From JBFXAN01 sp050184225 (GTDB lineage Bacteria; Chloroflexota; Dehalococcoidia; CAUJGQ01), in NCBI GenBank assembly GCA_050184225.1, contig JBFXAN010000046.1:1-41610 (forward strand): a stretch of DNA of 41,610 bases, given 5' to 3'. Each line of letters opens with the position of its first letter. Position 1 is the first letter of the stretch. Both the position numbers and the translations under genes were made by a program. Below are positions 8,498 to 16,680 of the stretch, piece by piece. A model generated the notes under the pieces. That model was given only the letters and a program-made list of their open reading frames with translations. It did not search any database and was not told the DNA's origin.

Positions 8498-9022
8498 ATG
8501 GAAGAACGTGTTCTGGAAAGCCGGCGCCTGTACGATGGCCGGATCGTCAATCTGCGCGTCGATACTGTTGTGATCGACGACGGCGTGCAGGCGACGCGTG
8601 AAGTCGTCGAGCATGTCCAGGCGGTCGCGATCGTGCCGGTGATGCCCGACGGCCGGATCGCGCTCGTCCGTCAATACCGGCTGCCCGCCGGACGCGAGTT
8701 GCTCGAGATCCCCGCTGGCAGCCTCGACCCTGGTGAAGACCCCGACGCGGCCGCTCTCCGCGAGCTGCAAGAGGAGATCGGCTTTGCCTCCCGCCGGTTG
8801 AGCCGCCTCGGCGGATTCTGGGTCGCACCCGGTTACTGCACCGAATACATCCACATCTATCTCGCCGACGACCTCCACGAGAGCCGCCTCGATGCCGACC
8901 ACGACGAGCGCATCGAGGTTGCGCTCGTCACACTCGAGGATGCGCTCGGTCGCATCGATGCCGGCGAGATCGAAGACGCAAAGTCGATCTGCGGCCTGCT
9001 CCAATACGCGCGCCGCCGATAG
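8498..9022 (+). CDS. Nudix hydrolase, ADP-ribose pyrophosphatase type
   Basis: 174 residues. The complete Nudix box GX5EX7REUXEEXGU is present at residues 74-96 (GSLDPGE, then RELQEEIGF) and provides the Mg-binding glutamates. The preceding REVVEHVQAVAIVPV and VRQYRLPAGRELLEIPAG, and the proline-containing loop after the box (WVAPGYCTEYIHIY), are typical of ADP-ribose/NDP-sugar diphosphatases such as NudF. The likely reaction is ADP-ribose to AMP plus ribose 5-phosphate. AAGGA lies 12 bases upstream of the ATG. The exact substrate is not determined by the sequence. Confidence 0.9.
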   Translation: MEERVLESRRLYDGRIVNLRVDTVVIDDGVQATREVVEHVQAVAIVPVMPDGRIALVRQYRLPAGRELLEIPAGSLDPGEDPDAAALRELQEEIGFASRRLSRLGGFWVAPGYCTEYIHIYLADDLHESRLDADHDERIEVALVTLEDALGRIDAGEIEDAKSICGLLQYARRR

Positions 9023-9210
9023 TCATTTGCCCTCTGTATCGAACACTGGAACAAATGTCATCGCCGCCATCAAGGTATCGACGCTCCATCTGATGCCCGA
9101 AGCGGCCGTCGAGCACGCACAGCGGACATCGGAACAGTCCCTGCTACCCTAGTCCGGCCCGCTGCCGCGTCGCACCAGCCGGACAAAGCCATTGGAGCCT
9201 TGGAGTGCAG

Positions 9211-10041
9211 ATGCACGAACGCGCCCAGGTCGATCGCCAGTACTCCCGCTCTGATCCGCTGATCGTCCGGCTCGAGACGCACCGGCTTTATGAAGAGCGA
9301 CCGGTCGACCTGGACCAGGAATCCGCTCAGCTCCTTCAGCTGCGGGGAGACGAGTCGATCATTGATGTCGGGCCGGGTCCCGGGCGCTTCGAGCAGTACC
9401 TGCGCGCCAGCGGCCATCGCGGCCCGCTCGCCGGCATCGATCAGTCCCGGACGATGGTCCGTGAGGCGCGCACCACGCTGGGTGAGGCCGGCGAACGCCG
9501 CACGCATTGGATCGTGGGCAGTGCTGAACATCTGCCGATCGCCGATGGTTCCTTCGACCGCGTGGTCGCGCGGCACATGCTCTACCACGTACCCGAGATC
9601 CCGGTGGCCCTCCGCGCGTTTTGTCGCGTGCTCCGGCCGGGTGGCAGCGTGCTGGTCAGCACCAATGCCGAACGCAGTCTGCCGGGCATCACCGACCTGC
9701 TCTCGGACATGCTCGTTGCCTTTGGCCTGCCACCGGTTCACTCCAATCAGGCGCCCTTTTCGATGTCGAATGCCGCGACGATCCTCCGCTCCATCTTCGA
9801 CCAGGTCGAAACGCGGAGCATCGAGAACGCGCTGGTCTTCTCCGAGCCACAGCCAATCGTCCGTTACATCGCGACGCTGTTCCCCTCGCTTCCTGTGACC
9901 GATGACGCCGCCGTCACGTCCCGCATGCTCGAGTGGCTTCGCGTCGAGGCGTCTCGGCGTCTGGCCGACCACGGTGGAATCTGGCGCGATCCGAAGGACG
10001 TCGGTTTCTATCTCTGCCGGATGACATCCTCCCACGCATGA
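9211..10041 (+). CDS. Class I SAM-dependent methyltransferase
   Basis: 276 residues from ATG at 9211, chosen over GTG at 9205 because GGAG (9202-9205) then has proper spacing. The SAM-binding motif I is SIIDVGPGPGRFEQYL (about residues 49-64). Motif II-like GIDQSRTMVREAR, the acidic loop GSAEHLPIADGSFDRVVARHMLYHV and the post-motif FCRVLRPGGSVLVS follow, as in UbiE/Methyltransf_11 proteins. The C-terminal third probably binds the substrate, which cannot be predicted. It stands alone between the Nudix gene and the pair of unknown genes at 10201. Confidence 0.88.
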   Translation: MHERAQVDRQYSRSDPLIVRLETHRLYEERPVDLDQESAQLLQLRGDESIIDVGPGPGRFEQYLRASGHRGPLAGIDQSRTMVREARTTLGEAGERRTHWIVGSAEHLPIADGSFDRVVARHMLYHVPEIPVALRAFCRVLRPGGSVLVSTNAERSLPGITDLLSDMLVAFGLPPVHSNQAPFSMSNAATILRSIFDQVETRSIENALVFSEPQPIVRYIATLFPSLPVTDDAAVTSRMLEWLRVEASRRLADHGGIWRDPKDVGFYLCRMTSSHA

Positions 10042-10200
10042 GATCGCGGTGCCGTGAGTTCTCCGAACCTGGAGTAATCCCTTCTTGCGCCGGCTGTTCC
10101 GTCCTTTGGGTGATGCTGCCGCATCGCTCCTGGCGCGACGCTGACCACGATCCCGTCATCTCGTGCCGTCCGGTGGGGACGAGTCGAAGGAGAGTGATCG

Positions 10201-10755
10201 ATGGAAATCGTGGTAGGGGTGCTGGTCGCCATCGCCGTGCTGGCGATACTCGTTGCGGTCTGGCTCTTCCTGCAAAAGCGCCGCACCGAACATCTGCAGC
10301 AAGGCTTTGGACCTGAGTATGAACGAACGGTCCATGAAACCGGTGGCCGGCGTGCGGCGGAGTCTGAGCTACACGAGCGAGAGAAACGGGTCGAGAAGTT
10401 GCACATTCGGCCGCTTTCAGCCGAAGAACGGAGCCGGTTCTCTGCCCAATGGGAGCAGACACAGGCTCGTTTCGTCGACGATCCAGATGCAACGATCGAT
10501 GAGGCGGATCGGTTAGTCGGCGCCGTGATGCAGGCACGTGGCTATCCGGTCGGTGAGTTTGAGCAACGCGCGGCGGACATCTCTGTTGACCATCCAGGGG
10601 TCGTTTCCCATTACCGCGCCGCGCATCGTATTGCCCTCGGTCACGAGCGCGGGGAGAGCAGCACCGAGGATCTGCGGCAGGGGATCGTGCACTACCGCGC
10701 GCTGTTCGATGAACTCCTGCAAGAGGATCGAGTTGAAGAGGAGGCACGGCGATGA
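10201..10755 (+). CDS. Membrane-anchored protein of unknown function, with a domain shared with the next gene
   Basis: 184 residues. One N-terminal membrane helix (about residues 3-23, IVVGVLVAIAVLAILVAVWLF) is followed by a charged, helical cytoplasmic region. The C-terminal half carries ARFVDDPDATIDEADRLV, then RGYPVGEFEQRAADISVDHP, HYRAAHRIA and STEDLRQGIVHYRALFDELL. The first and last of these blocks reappear in the downstream protein, so the two are paralogous there. I know this type of sequence only as an uncharacterised protein family in Actinobacteria and Chloroflexota. GAAGGAGAG lies just before the ATG. Its TGA overlaps the next ATG, so the pair is translationally coupled. Confidence 0.8.
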   Translation: MEIVVGVLVAIAVLAILVAVWLFLQKRRTEHLQQGFGPEYERTVHETGGRRAAESELHEREKRVEKLHIRPLSAEERSRFSAQWEQTQARFVDDPDATIDEADRLVGAVMQARGYPVGEFEQRAADISVDHPGVVSHYRAAHRIALGHERGESSTEDLRQGIVHYRALFDELLQEDRVEEEARR

Positions 10756-11222
10756 GCGAACGCAACCGGCAATCGGTCACGGCGACCGACACGCGAGACG
10801 GTTCTAACGAGGAAGCAACCGCACGGGAGAGTGCAAAGGCTGGGCAGCGTGAAACCGGGGGCGTCACGACCACCGACATGGCTGTCGCGATGAAACAGCG
10901 CCAGGTGCCGGATACGCAAGCGACGCGACGGCCAAGCGAAAGCGACAGCCGGCCGGCGCCACTCTTTGCCGGCGATGAGAGCGAAACGTACAGGTCACGC
11001 TGGGCCGAGGTCCAGACCGGCTTTGTGGACGAACCACGGCGTGCGGTCGAGAGCGCCGATGGACTCGTCGCCGAAGTGGTCCAGCGCCTCATCCAAACCT
11101 TTTCGGACGAGCGCAACCGCCTCGAGCAGCAGTGGGGGCAGGGAGATGATGTCTCCACCGAAGATTTGCGCATCGCCTTGCAGCGGTATCGCTCCTTCTT
11201 TGAGCGGCTTCTCACGACATAA
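10752..11222 (+). CDS. Soluble partner protein of unknown function, paralogous to the upstream gene
   Basis: 156 residues starting in an ATGA overlap with the preceding gene. The first 70 residues are polar and low in complexity (Thr, Glu, Arg, Gln), likely disordered. The rest repeats the upstream protein's domain in shortened form: RSRWAEVQTGFVDEPRRAVESADGLV and STEDLRIALQRYRSFFERLL, but the central YPVGEF and HYRAAH blocks are missing. No membrane helix or signal peptide is seen. One model is a membrane-bound and a soluble member that associate through the shared helical domain. The function is unknown. Confidence 0.78.
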   Translation: MSERNRQSVTATDTRDGSNEEATARESAKAGQRETGGVTTTDMAVAMKQRQVPDTQATRRPSESDSRPAPLFAGDESETYRSRWAEVQTGFVDEPRRAVESADGLVAEVVQRLIQTFSDERNRLEQQWGQGDDVSTEDLRIALQRYRSFFERLLTT

Positions 11223-11238
11223 TTGAATTGAACCGAAC

Positions 11239-11290
11239 GCCATGCAGGCCGGAGGCCGCACCAGTTGGTGCGGCCTCCGGCCTGCATGGC
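11239..11290. repeat. 52-bp perfect hairpin repeat
   Basis: Arms 11239-11263 and 11266-11290 are perfect 25-bp reverse complements around a GT loop. It lies between the pair of unknown genes and atpD. A T-rich patch (TCCTTTTCTT) follows about 10 bases later, so it could also end the upstream transcript, but the long perfect stem is more typical of a REP-like repeat. Confidence 0.8.
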
Positions 11291-11453
11291 GCTGCCGATC
11301 TCCTTTTCTTGACTCCGGCAGGGCCGCACCGTACGGTATTCGTGAAGAATGTCACGAACTCCAATAGCCGCGGTGTGATGGAGTTTGTAAGCGCGACACT
11401 CCGTATACTCTGAAAAATCAAAGTCAGTTCGCGTCTTCCGAGGGAGGCAATCT

Positions 11454-12914
11454 ATGGTCGCGGTTGGCGGCGGCGTCGGCAAGGTCGTCCAGATCATCGG
11501 CACGGTCATTGATATCGAGTTCCCACCCGATCAGGTGCCGGACCTCTACAGTGCCGTCGAGATCGAGATGCAGGGACCAGGCGCGGCAGAGCATGCCGCC
11601 GAGGTCAGCGCGGACGACGTGGTCCAGCGTGAGAGGATCATCGCCGAGGTCCAGTCCCACCTCGGCAACAACTGGGTGCGCGCCCTCGCCATGACCTCGA
11701 CCGACGGCCTCGAACGTGGCGCCCGCGCCTTCGACACCGGCGGCCCGATCAAGGTGCCGGTTGGTCCGGCGACGCTCGGCCGTCTCTTCAACGTGCTCGG
11801 CGTGCCGATCGACAACGTCGGCGCGGTTGCGACGGAAGAATCCTGGCCGATCCACCGCAAGGCTCCGGATTTCCAGGAGCAGGAAACCGAACCACAGATC
11901 CTCGAAACCGGCATCAAGGTGATCGACTTGATCGCCCCGCTCGCCCGCGGCGGTAAGGTTGGTCTCTTCGGCGGCGCCGGCACCGGCAAGACGGTGCTCA
12001 TCCAGGAACTGATCCGCAACATCGCCACGGAGCACTCCGGCCTCTCCGTCTTCGCCGGCGTGGGCGAGCGGTCCCGCGAAGGCAATGACCTCTGGCACGA
12101 GATGCAGGACTCGGGCGTGATCGACCGGACAGCGCTCGTCTTCGGGCAGATGAACGAGCCGCCGGGCGTGCGTCTGCGCGTCGCCCTCACCGGCCTGACC
12201 ATGGCTGAATACTTCCGCGATGTCGAGGGTCGCGACGTCCTCCTCTTCATCGACAACATCTATCGCTACACGCTCGCCGGGATGGAGGTATCGGCCCTCC
12301 TCGGCCGCATGCCCTCCGCCGTGGGCTACCAGCCCACGCTCGCCACGGAGATGGGCATTCTGGAAGAACGGATCACCACGACGAAGAAGGGTTCGATCAC
12401 TTCCTTCCAGGCGATCTACGTTCCCGCCGACGACTACACTGACCCCGGCGTGGCGACGACCTTCGGCCACCTGGACTCGCGCGTGGAGTTGGACCGCGCC
12501 CTCACCGCACAGGGCTTCTATCCGGCGATGGACCCGCTCAGTTCCTTCTCGCGGATGCTGGACCCGAATATCGTCGGTCAGGAACACTACGAAGTGACGC
12601 AGGGCGTCCTTCAGGTGTTGCAGCGGTACAAGGATCTGCAGGACATCATCGCCATCCTCGGCGTCGACGAGCTTTCTGAAGATGACAAGCAGGCCGTGTC
12701 CCGCGCCCGCCGCATTCAGCGCTTCCTCACACAGCCGAACTTCGTCGCCGAGCAGTTCACTGGTATCCCCGGCCAGTATGTGCCGATCCGCGAAACCGTG
12801 CGCGGCTTCAAGGAGATTCTGGAGGGCGCCCACGACGCGCTGCCGGAACAGGCATTCTACATGGTCGGCAACATCGACATGGCCGTCGAAGCGGCACAGA
12901 AGATGAACGAGTAA
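11454..12914 (+). CDS. atpD: F-type ATP synthase subunit beta
   Basis: 486 residues. This is the catalytic subunit of F1, which makes ATP from ADP and phosphate. Walker A reads GGAGTGKT (near residue 178), where family members usually have GGAGVGKT. Other hallmarks are intact: VFAGVGERSREGND with the catalytic Glu, YGQMNEPP-type FGQMNEPPG, LLFIDNIYRYTLAG (Walker B), ALLGRMPSAVGYQPTLATEMG and the DELSEDDK (DELSEED-type) motif. The N-terminal beta-barrel holds about 20 extra residues around PGAAEHAAEVSADDVVQRER. GGGAGG precedes the ATG and a possible -10 TATACT is at 11404-11409. Only atpD and atpC are here; atpA, atpG and Fo genes are not in the window. Confidence 0.95.
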   Translation: MVAVGGGVGKVVQIIGTVIDIEFPPDQVPDLYSAVEIEMQGPGAAEHAAEVSADDVVQRERIIAEVQSHLGNNWVRALAMTSTDGLERGARAFDTGGPIKVPVGPATLGRLFNVLGVPIDNVGAVATEESWPIHRKAPDFQEQETEPQILETGIKVIDLIAPLARGGKVGLFGGAGTGKTVLIQELIRNIATEHSGLSVFAGVGERSREGNDLWHEMQDSGVIDRTALVFGQMNEPPGVRLRVALTGLTMAEYFRDVEGRDVLLFIDNIYRYTLAGMEVSALLGRMPSAVGYQPTLATEMGILEERITTTKKGSITSFQAIYVPADDYTDPGVATTFGHLDSRVELDRALTAQGFYPAMDPLSSFSRMLDPNIVGQEHYEVTQGVLQVLQRYKDLQDIIAILGVDELSEDDKQAVSRARRIQRFLTQPNFVAEQFTGIPGQYVPIRETVRGFKEILEGAHDALPEQAFYMVGNIDMAVEAAQKMNE

Positions 12915-12916
12915 GG

Positions 12917-12990
12917 CGGCAATCGGCAATCGGCAATGGATCACAGACTCACCACTGCCGATTGCCGATTGCCGCGCTCCGAAGGAGCGC
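12917..12990. repeat. GGCAATC-type hairpin repeat between atpD and atpC
   Basis: Arms 12917-12936 and 12956-12975 are perfect 20-bp reverse complements built of tandem GGCAATC units. A second small hairpin (GCGCTCC, GAA, GGAGCGC; 12974-12990) follows at once, and its GGAG is the likely ribosome-binding site of atpC. The same unit repeats before mreB (14814-14887). Confidence 0.85.
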
Positions 12991-12993
12991 CCC

Positions 12994-13422
12994 ATGCCAT
13001 TGCGACTCGATATTGTTACTGCCGAGCGCGAAGTGCTGCGTGAGGAAGGACTCGACATTGTCGTCGCTCCGGGAAGCGAAGGTCAGCTCGGCATCCTCCC
13101 GCAGCATGCGCCGCTGATGACCATGCTCGATCCGGGCGAGCTGCTCACCCGTCGCGGCAACGAGGAAACCGTGATTGCCATATCCGGGGGATTTCTCGAA
13201 GTGCGCGACGATGTCGTCACCATCCTCGCCGACACGGCGGAACAATCTGAGGAGATCGACATCGAACGAGCGCAGGCGGCCCGCCAGCGTGCCGAACAGT
13301 TGCTGCGGGAGCGGCCGGCCGATGTTGACCTCGTCGTCATCCAGGCGTCGCTGCGCCGTTCCATGCTCCGCATCCGCGTGGCCGAACGCCGCCGTCGCCG
13401 CGGCGGCCCCACGCCCGGTTAA
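12994..13422 (+). CDS. atpC: F-type ATP synthase subunit epsilon
   Basis: 142 residues. The subunit of the central stalk that couples rotation and can inhibit ATP hydrolysis. The N-terminal beta-sandwich is recognisable from LRLDIVTAEREVLREE, then VVAPGSEGQLGILPQHAPLMTMLDPG and ISGGFLEVRDDVVTILADTAE. The C-terminal helical hairpin (EEIDIERAQAARQRAEQLL onward) ends in an Arg-rich tail. It is transcribed 79 bases after atpD; the gap is filled by the hairpin repeat. GGAG lies in a small hairpin just before the ATG. Confidence 0.93.
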   Translation: MPLRLDIVTAEREVLREEGLDIVVAPGSEGQLGILPQHAPLMTMLDPGELLTRRGNEETVIAISGGFLEVRDDVVTILADTAEQSEEIDIERAQAARQRAEQLLRERPADVDLVVIQASLRRSMLRIRVAERRRRRGGPTPG

Positions 13423-13470
13423 GGGAGGGTCAAGACTGCGGCACGACCGGCGCAGTATTTGACCCTTCCC
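13423..13470. terminator. Large hairpin after atpC, possible terminator without T-tract
   Basis: GGGAGGGTCAA (13423-13433) pairs with TTGACCCTTCCC (13459-13470) with one bulged base, and ACTGC (13435-13439) pairs with GCAGT (13452-13456) inside. It begins directly at the atpC stop. There is no T-run, so it may be an mRNA-stabilising or REP-type structure. Confidence 0.5.
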
Positions 13471-13502
13471 GCGTCGCTGCTCTGCCGATACCCTGAAGAT
13501 GA

Positions 13503-14795
13503 ATGAGTATCACACACGATCTGCACAAGAATGCCCTTCGAATTGAGGGCGGCCGGCCGCTTCGTGGCACGGTTCACATCAGTGGTGCCAAGAACGCCGC
13601 CCTCCCCGCGATGGCGGCGTCCTTGTTGTCTGGTGATACGTGCGTCCTCGACAATATGCCGTCCATCGCCGATGTCGAGGTGATGTCGGAACTGCTGCGG
13701 CGTCTCGGCGCGGTGGTCAAAGAGGAGCGCGGCCGCGTCGTGATTCAGGGCGACGGCATATCAGAAACGGTCGCACCCACCGAGTTGGTGTCGATCATGC
13801 GTGGCAGCTTCCTCGTGATGGGCGCCCTCCTCGGACGCTTTGGTGAGGTGGCCTGTGCCTCACCCGGCGGCGACGTGATCGGTCAGCGCCCGATCGATGT
13901 CCACCTCGCCGGGTTCAGGGCGCTCGGTGCCGAGGTCGAACGGCAGGGTGAGAAGTATTACGCGCGGGTGCCTCCCGGCAGACGCTTGCGCGGCGCTCGC
14001 ATCTTTCTCGACTATCCCAGCGTGCTGGGAACGCAGAACGTGCTCCTCGCCGCCGTCCTCGCCGAGGGGGAATCTACAATCGTCAATGCCGCCGCCGAAC
14101 CGGAGGTCGCGTTCCTCGCGTCGATGCTCAACGCGATGGGTGCACGGGTCGAAGGGGCGGGCACCGGCTTTATCCGCATTGAGGGCGTGCCGGAGTTGCA
14201 CGGCTGCCGGGCCGCCATTCTTCCCGATCGGATCGAAGCCGGAACGTTTGCCATCGCTGCTGCCGCTACTGCCGGTGAAGTCCAGATCCTCGATGCCGAA
14301 CCGCGACACCTTGACGCGCTGCTCCACAAGCTGACCGAGGTCGGCGTTCGGATCGATGAGTATGACGGCGGCTTCGGTATCGTTGGCCGTGGTCGCTATC
14401 AGGCGACCAACATCCAAGCCTTGCCCTATCCCGGCCTGGCGACCGACCTGCAGGCGCCGATGGCGGTCCTGCTCACGCAGGCGAGCGGCGTCAGCCTGGT
14501 GCACGAGCGTGTCTATGACAACCGGATGATGTACCTGGGTGAGTTGCGCAAGTTCGGTGCCGAGGTGGCGAGCGCCGGCTCGACCGCGATCATCAGCGGC
14601 GGCGTTCCCCTCCACCCCGCGTCTGCCCGTTCACTTGACATTCGCGCCGGAGCAGCCTTGATGATCGCTGCCCTGATCGCGGAAGGTGTCAGCACGATCA
14701 CAGAGATTCATCACTTGGAGCGGGCGTACAGCGACCTCGATGCGAAATTGACCGCCCTCGGCGCGCGCGTCGGCCGCATCTCATCCCGCGATTGA
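13503..14795 (+). CDS. murA: UDP-N-acetylglucosamine 1-carboxyvinyltransferase with Asp in place of the active-site Cys
   Basis: 430 residues. MurA transfers enolpyruvate from PEP to UDP-GlcNAc, the first committed step of peptidoglycan synthesis. The N-terminal ISGAKNAALPAMAASLL holds the conserved Lys (K30). The active-site loop reads CASPGGDVIGQRPIDVHLAG, so residue 124 is Asp where most MurA have Cys (Cys115 in E. coli). Fosfomycin alkylates that Cys, and Asp variants occur naturally in Mycobacterium and Chlamydia with intrinsic resistance. The inverted alpha/beta barrel repeats and C-terminal HHLERAYSDLDAKLTALGA are intact. A few bases upstream no clear ribosome-binding site is seen; AGATGA precedes ATG at 13503. 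Confidence 0.94.
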   Translation: MSITHDLHKNALRIEGGRPLRGTVHISGAKNAALPAMAASLLSGDTCVLDNMPSIADVEVMSELLRRLGAVVKEERGRVVIQGDGISETVAPTELVSIMRGSFLVMGALLGRFGEVACASPGGDVIGQRPIDVHLAGFRALGAEVERQGEKYYARVPPGRRLRGARIFLDYPSVLGTQNVLLAAVLAEGESTIVNAAAEPEVAFLASMLNAMGARVEGAGTGFIRIEGVPELHGCRAAILPDRIEAGTFAIAAAATAGEVQILDAEPRHLDALLHKLTEVGVRIDEYDGGFGIVGRGRYQATNIQALPYPGLATDLQAPMAVLLTQASGVSLVHERVYDNRMMYLGELRKFGAEVASAGSTAIISGGVPLHPASARSLDIRAGAALMIAALIAEGVSTITEIHHLERAYSDLDAKLTALGARVGRISSRD

Positions 14796-14813
14796 CATGT
14801 AGATTAATATGTG

Positions 14814-14887
<74 letters not shown>

Positions 14888-14902
14888 GGAGCGCAGCGAC
14901 CC

Positions 14903-15940
14903 ATGTTTTCAAAGAAAGTCGGCGTTGACCTCGGTACGGCGAATGTCCTGGTCTATGTGCGCGGCACCGGCATCGTGATCAACGAGCCCGCCGTCGTTGC
15001 GCTTGCAGTCCGTGATAACACGGTCGTGGCCGTTGGCAACGAAGCGCGCCAGATGCTGGGTCGGGTGCCCGGCAGCATCAGCGTCGTCCGGCCGATGCGC
15101 GACGGCGTGATCGCCGATTACCTGATCACCGAGGCGATGCTCCGTTACTTCATCGGCAAGGTGGTTGGCCGCTTCAACATTGTCAAGCCAGAGGTAATGA
15201 TCTGTATTCCCGCCGGCGTAACCAGTGTCGAACAGCGCGCCGTCCGGGACGCCGCCGAACAAGCCGGCTCCCGCCGCCCTGCTCATCTTGTTCCCGAACC
15301 GCTGGCGGCGGCGATCGGCGCCCAGATCCCGATCGGCTCGCCGCGCGGGCACATGGTCCTCGACATCGGCGGCGGCCGCAGTGAGGCGGCGGTGATATCC
15401 ATGTACGGGATCGTCGTCTCCGAATCGGCCCGCATGGCCGGCGACAAGATCGACGACACGATCGCCGCCTATATCAAGCGGCGTCACAACCTCGTCATCG
15501 GCGATCGCACCGCCGAAGAGGTGAAGATGGCGGTCGGCAGCGCCCTCCCGACCGAGACTGACCTCGCCTGCAATGTCCGCGGCCGCGACCTGATCACCGG
15601 CCTGCCCAAGACGATCACCGTCACCTCGGTCGAGATCACGCAGGCGATCTCCGACGCACTGGGGATTATCGTCCAGACCGCCCGCACCGTCCTCGAGCGG
15701 ACGCCGCCCGAACTCGCCAGCGACGTAATCGACCACGGCATCGTCCTCACCGGTGGCGGCGCCCTGCTCCGTCACCTCGACGAGCTGATCACACAGGAAA
15801 CGGGCGTCCCCTGCTATGTCGCCGAGAACCCATTGCAATGCGTCGCCATCGGCGCCGGCGTCGCCCTCGAATATCTCGACGTGATCAAGCGCAGCCTGCC
15901 GACCGAAGAGGAGAACCTGGTAGGGATGTATCCGGGGTAG
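14903..15940 (+). CDS. mreB: Rod shape-determining protein MreB-like actin homologue
   Basis: 345 residues from ATG at 14903. An actin-like ATPase that forms membrane-associated filaments guiding cell-wall synthesis. The phosphate-1 motif is GVDLGTANVLVYVRG at the N-terminus, followed by ARQMLGRVPGSISVVRPMRDGVIAD and the EPLAAAIGA hinge. The phosphate-2 motif is DIGGGRSEAAVIS; most MreB have DIGGGTTEVAVIS, so an Arg replaces a nucleotide-binding Thr. The adenosine motif LTGGGALLRHLD and the end are normal. The longer in-frame start at 14792 would translate the repeat and is rejected. mreC and mreD are not adjacent, so its partner genes lie elsewhere or are absent. Confidence 0.92.
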   Translation: MFSKKVGVDLGTANVLVYVRGTGIVINEPAVVALAVRDNTVVAVGNEARQMLGRVPGSISVVRPMRDGVIADYLITEAMLRYFIGKVVGRFNIVKPEVMICIPAGVTSVEQRAVRDAAEQAGSRRPAHLVPEPLAAAIGAQIPIGSPRGHMVLDIGGGRSEAAVISMYGIVVSESARMAGDKIDDTIAAYIKRRHNLVIGDRTAEEVKMAVGSALPTETDLACNVRGRDLITGLPKTITVTSVEITQAISDALGIIVQTARTVLERTPPELASDVIDHGIVLTGGGALLRHLDELITQETGVPCYVAENPLQCVAIGAGVALEYLDVIKRSLPTEEENLVGMYPG

Positions 15941-15964
15941 TCGCGATTCCCCTCCCCCCGCCCC

Positions 15965-16609
15965 TCACGACGCGTGCGCCAGCGCCTCGTTGCCTTTGAG
16001 GTAGTAGGTCATCGATTGCAGGGCGAGCACGGGGTCGATCTGGCGGACGTGGACATTCGTGGGGACGTGCGGTGCGATCGGCGCGTAGTTGAGGATCGCT
16101 TTGACCCCGGCCTCGACGAGCGTGTTGATCACGCTCTGGGCGAACGGACCTGGTACCGCAACGATGCCGATGTCGATGTGCGTTCGGTGGAGAACCTCGG
16201 GGAGTTCGGCGACATCGCGAACGGTGAGGTCGCTGATCCGCTCGCCGATCTGGTCGCGGCTCGCATCAAACGCTTCGACGATGTGGAAGCCTTGCGGGGC
16301 AAATCCGCCATACTGAATGATCGCCCGGCCCAGCTGACCAACGCCGACCAACGCCATCGCCCAGGTGCGATCCAGCCCCAGGATTTGCCGCAGTTCCTCC
16401 ATCAGTCGATTGACGTTGTACCCGCGTCCCTGCTTGCCGAATCGACCGAAGTACGAAAGATCCTTTCGGATCTGGGCGGGTGTCACACCCAGCTGATCGC
16501 CGAGATCTTGAGAACTGACGACCTCGAGTCCCCGCGCCTGGAGGGTGGCCAGGGCGCGGGCATAGACGGGAAGCCGCTCGATCACGACTTCAGGAATCTC
16601 AAGAGGCAT
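15965..16609 (-). CDS. rex: Redox-sensing transcriptional repressor Rex
   Basis: 214 residues from ATG at 16609, which has GGAGGAGG upstream. The N-terminal winged helix (IPEVVIERLPVYARALATL, then SSQDLGDQLGVTPAQIRKDLSYFGRFGKQGRGYNV) is diagnostic. The NAD(H)-binding Rossmann domain follows with ALVGVGQLGRAI and an acidic FDASRDQIGE that recognises the ribose. The C-terminal swapped helix is MTYYLKGNEAL. Rex senses the NADH/NAD ratio and represses anaerobic or respiratory genes when NADH is low. A promoter with an overlapping Rex-type operator precedes the gene (16681-16725), so it is probably autoregulated. It converges with mreB. Confidence 0.95.
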   Translation of the reverse strand: MPLEIPEVVIERLPVYARALATLQARGLEVVSSQDLGDQLGVTPAQIRKDLSYFGRFGKQGRGYNVNRLMEELRQILGLDRTWAMALVGVGQLGRAIIQYGGFAPQGFHIVEAFDASRDQIGERISDLTVRDVAELPEVLHRTHIDIGIVAVPGPFAQSVINTLVEAGVKAILNYAPIAPHVPTNVHVRQIDPVLALQSMTYYLKGNEALAHAS

Positions 16610-16680
16610 AGCCTCCTCCTCGATCGCCGGGCGGGTCGCGCGTGAGGGAGGCCCGCGGAAGCTGGTATGGAAGAATGAGA

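Noticed and set aside
11424..13058. A 544-codon open frame antisense to atpD
   Set aside because: It mirrors atpD codons; composition is Asp/His/Val/Arg-rich without motifs.
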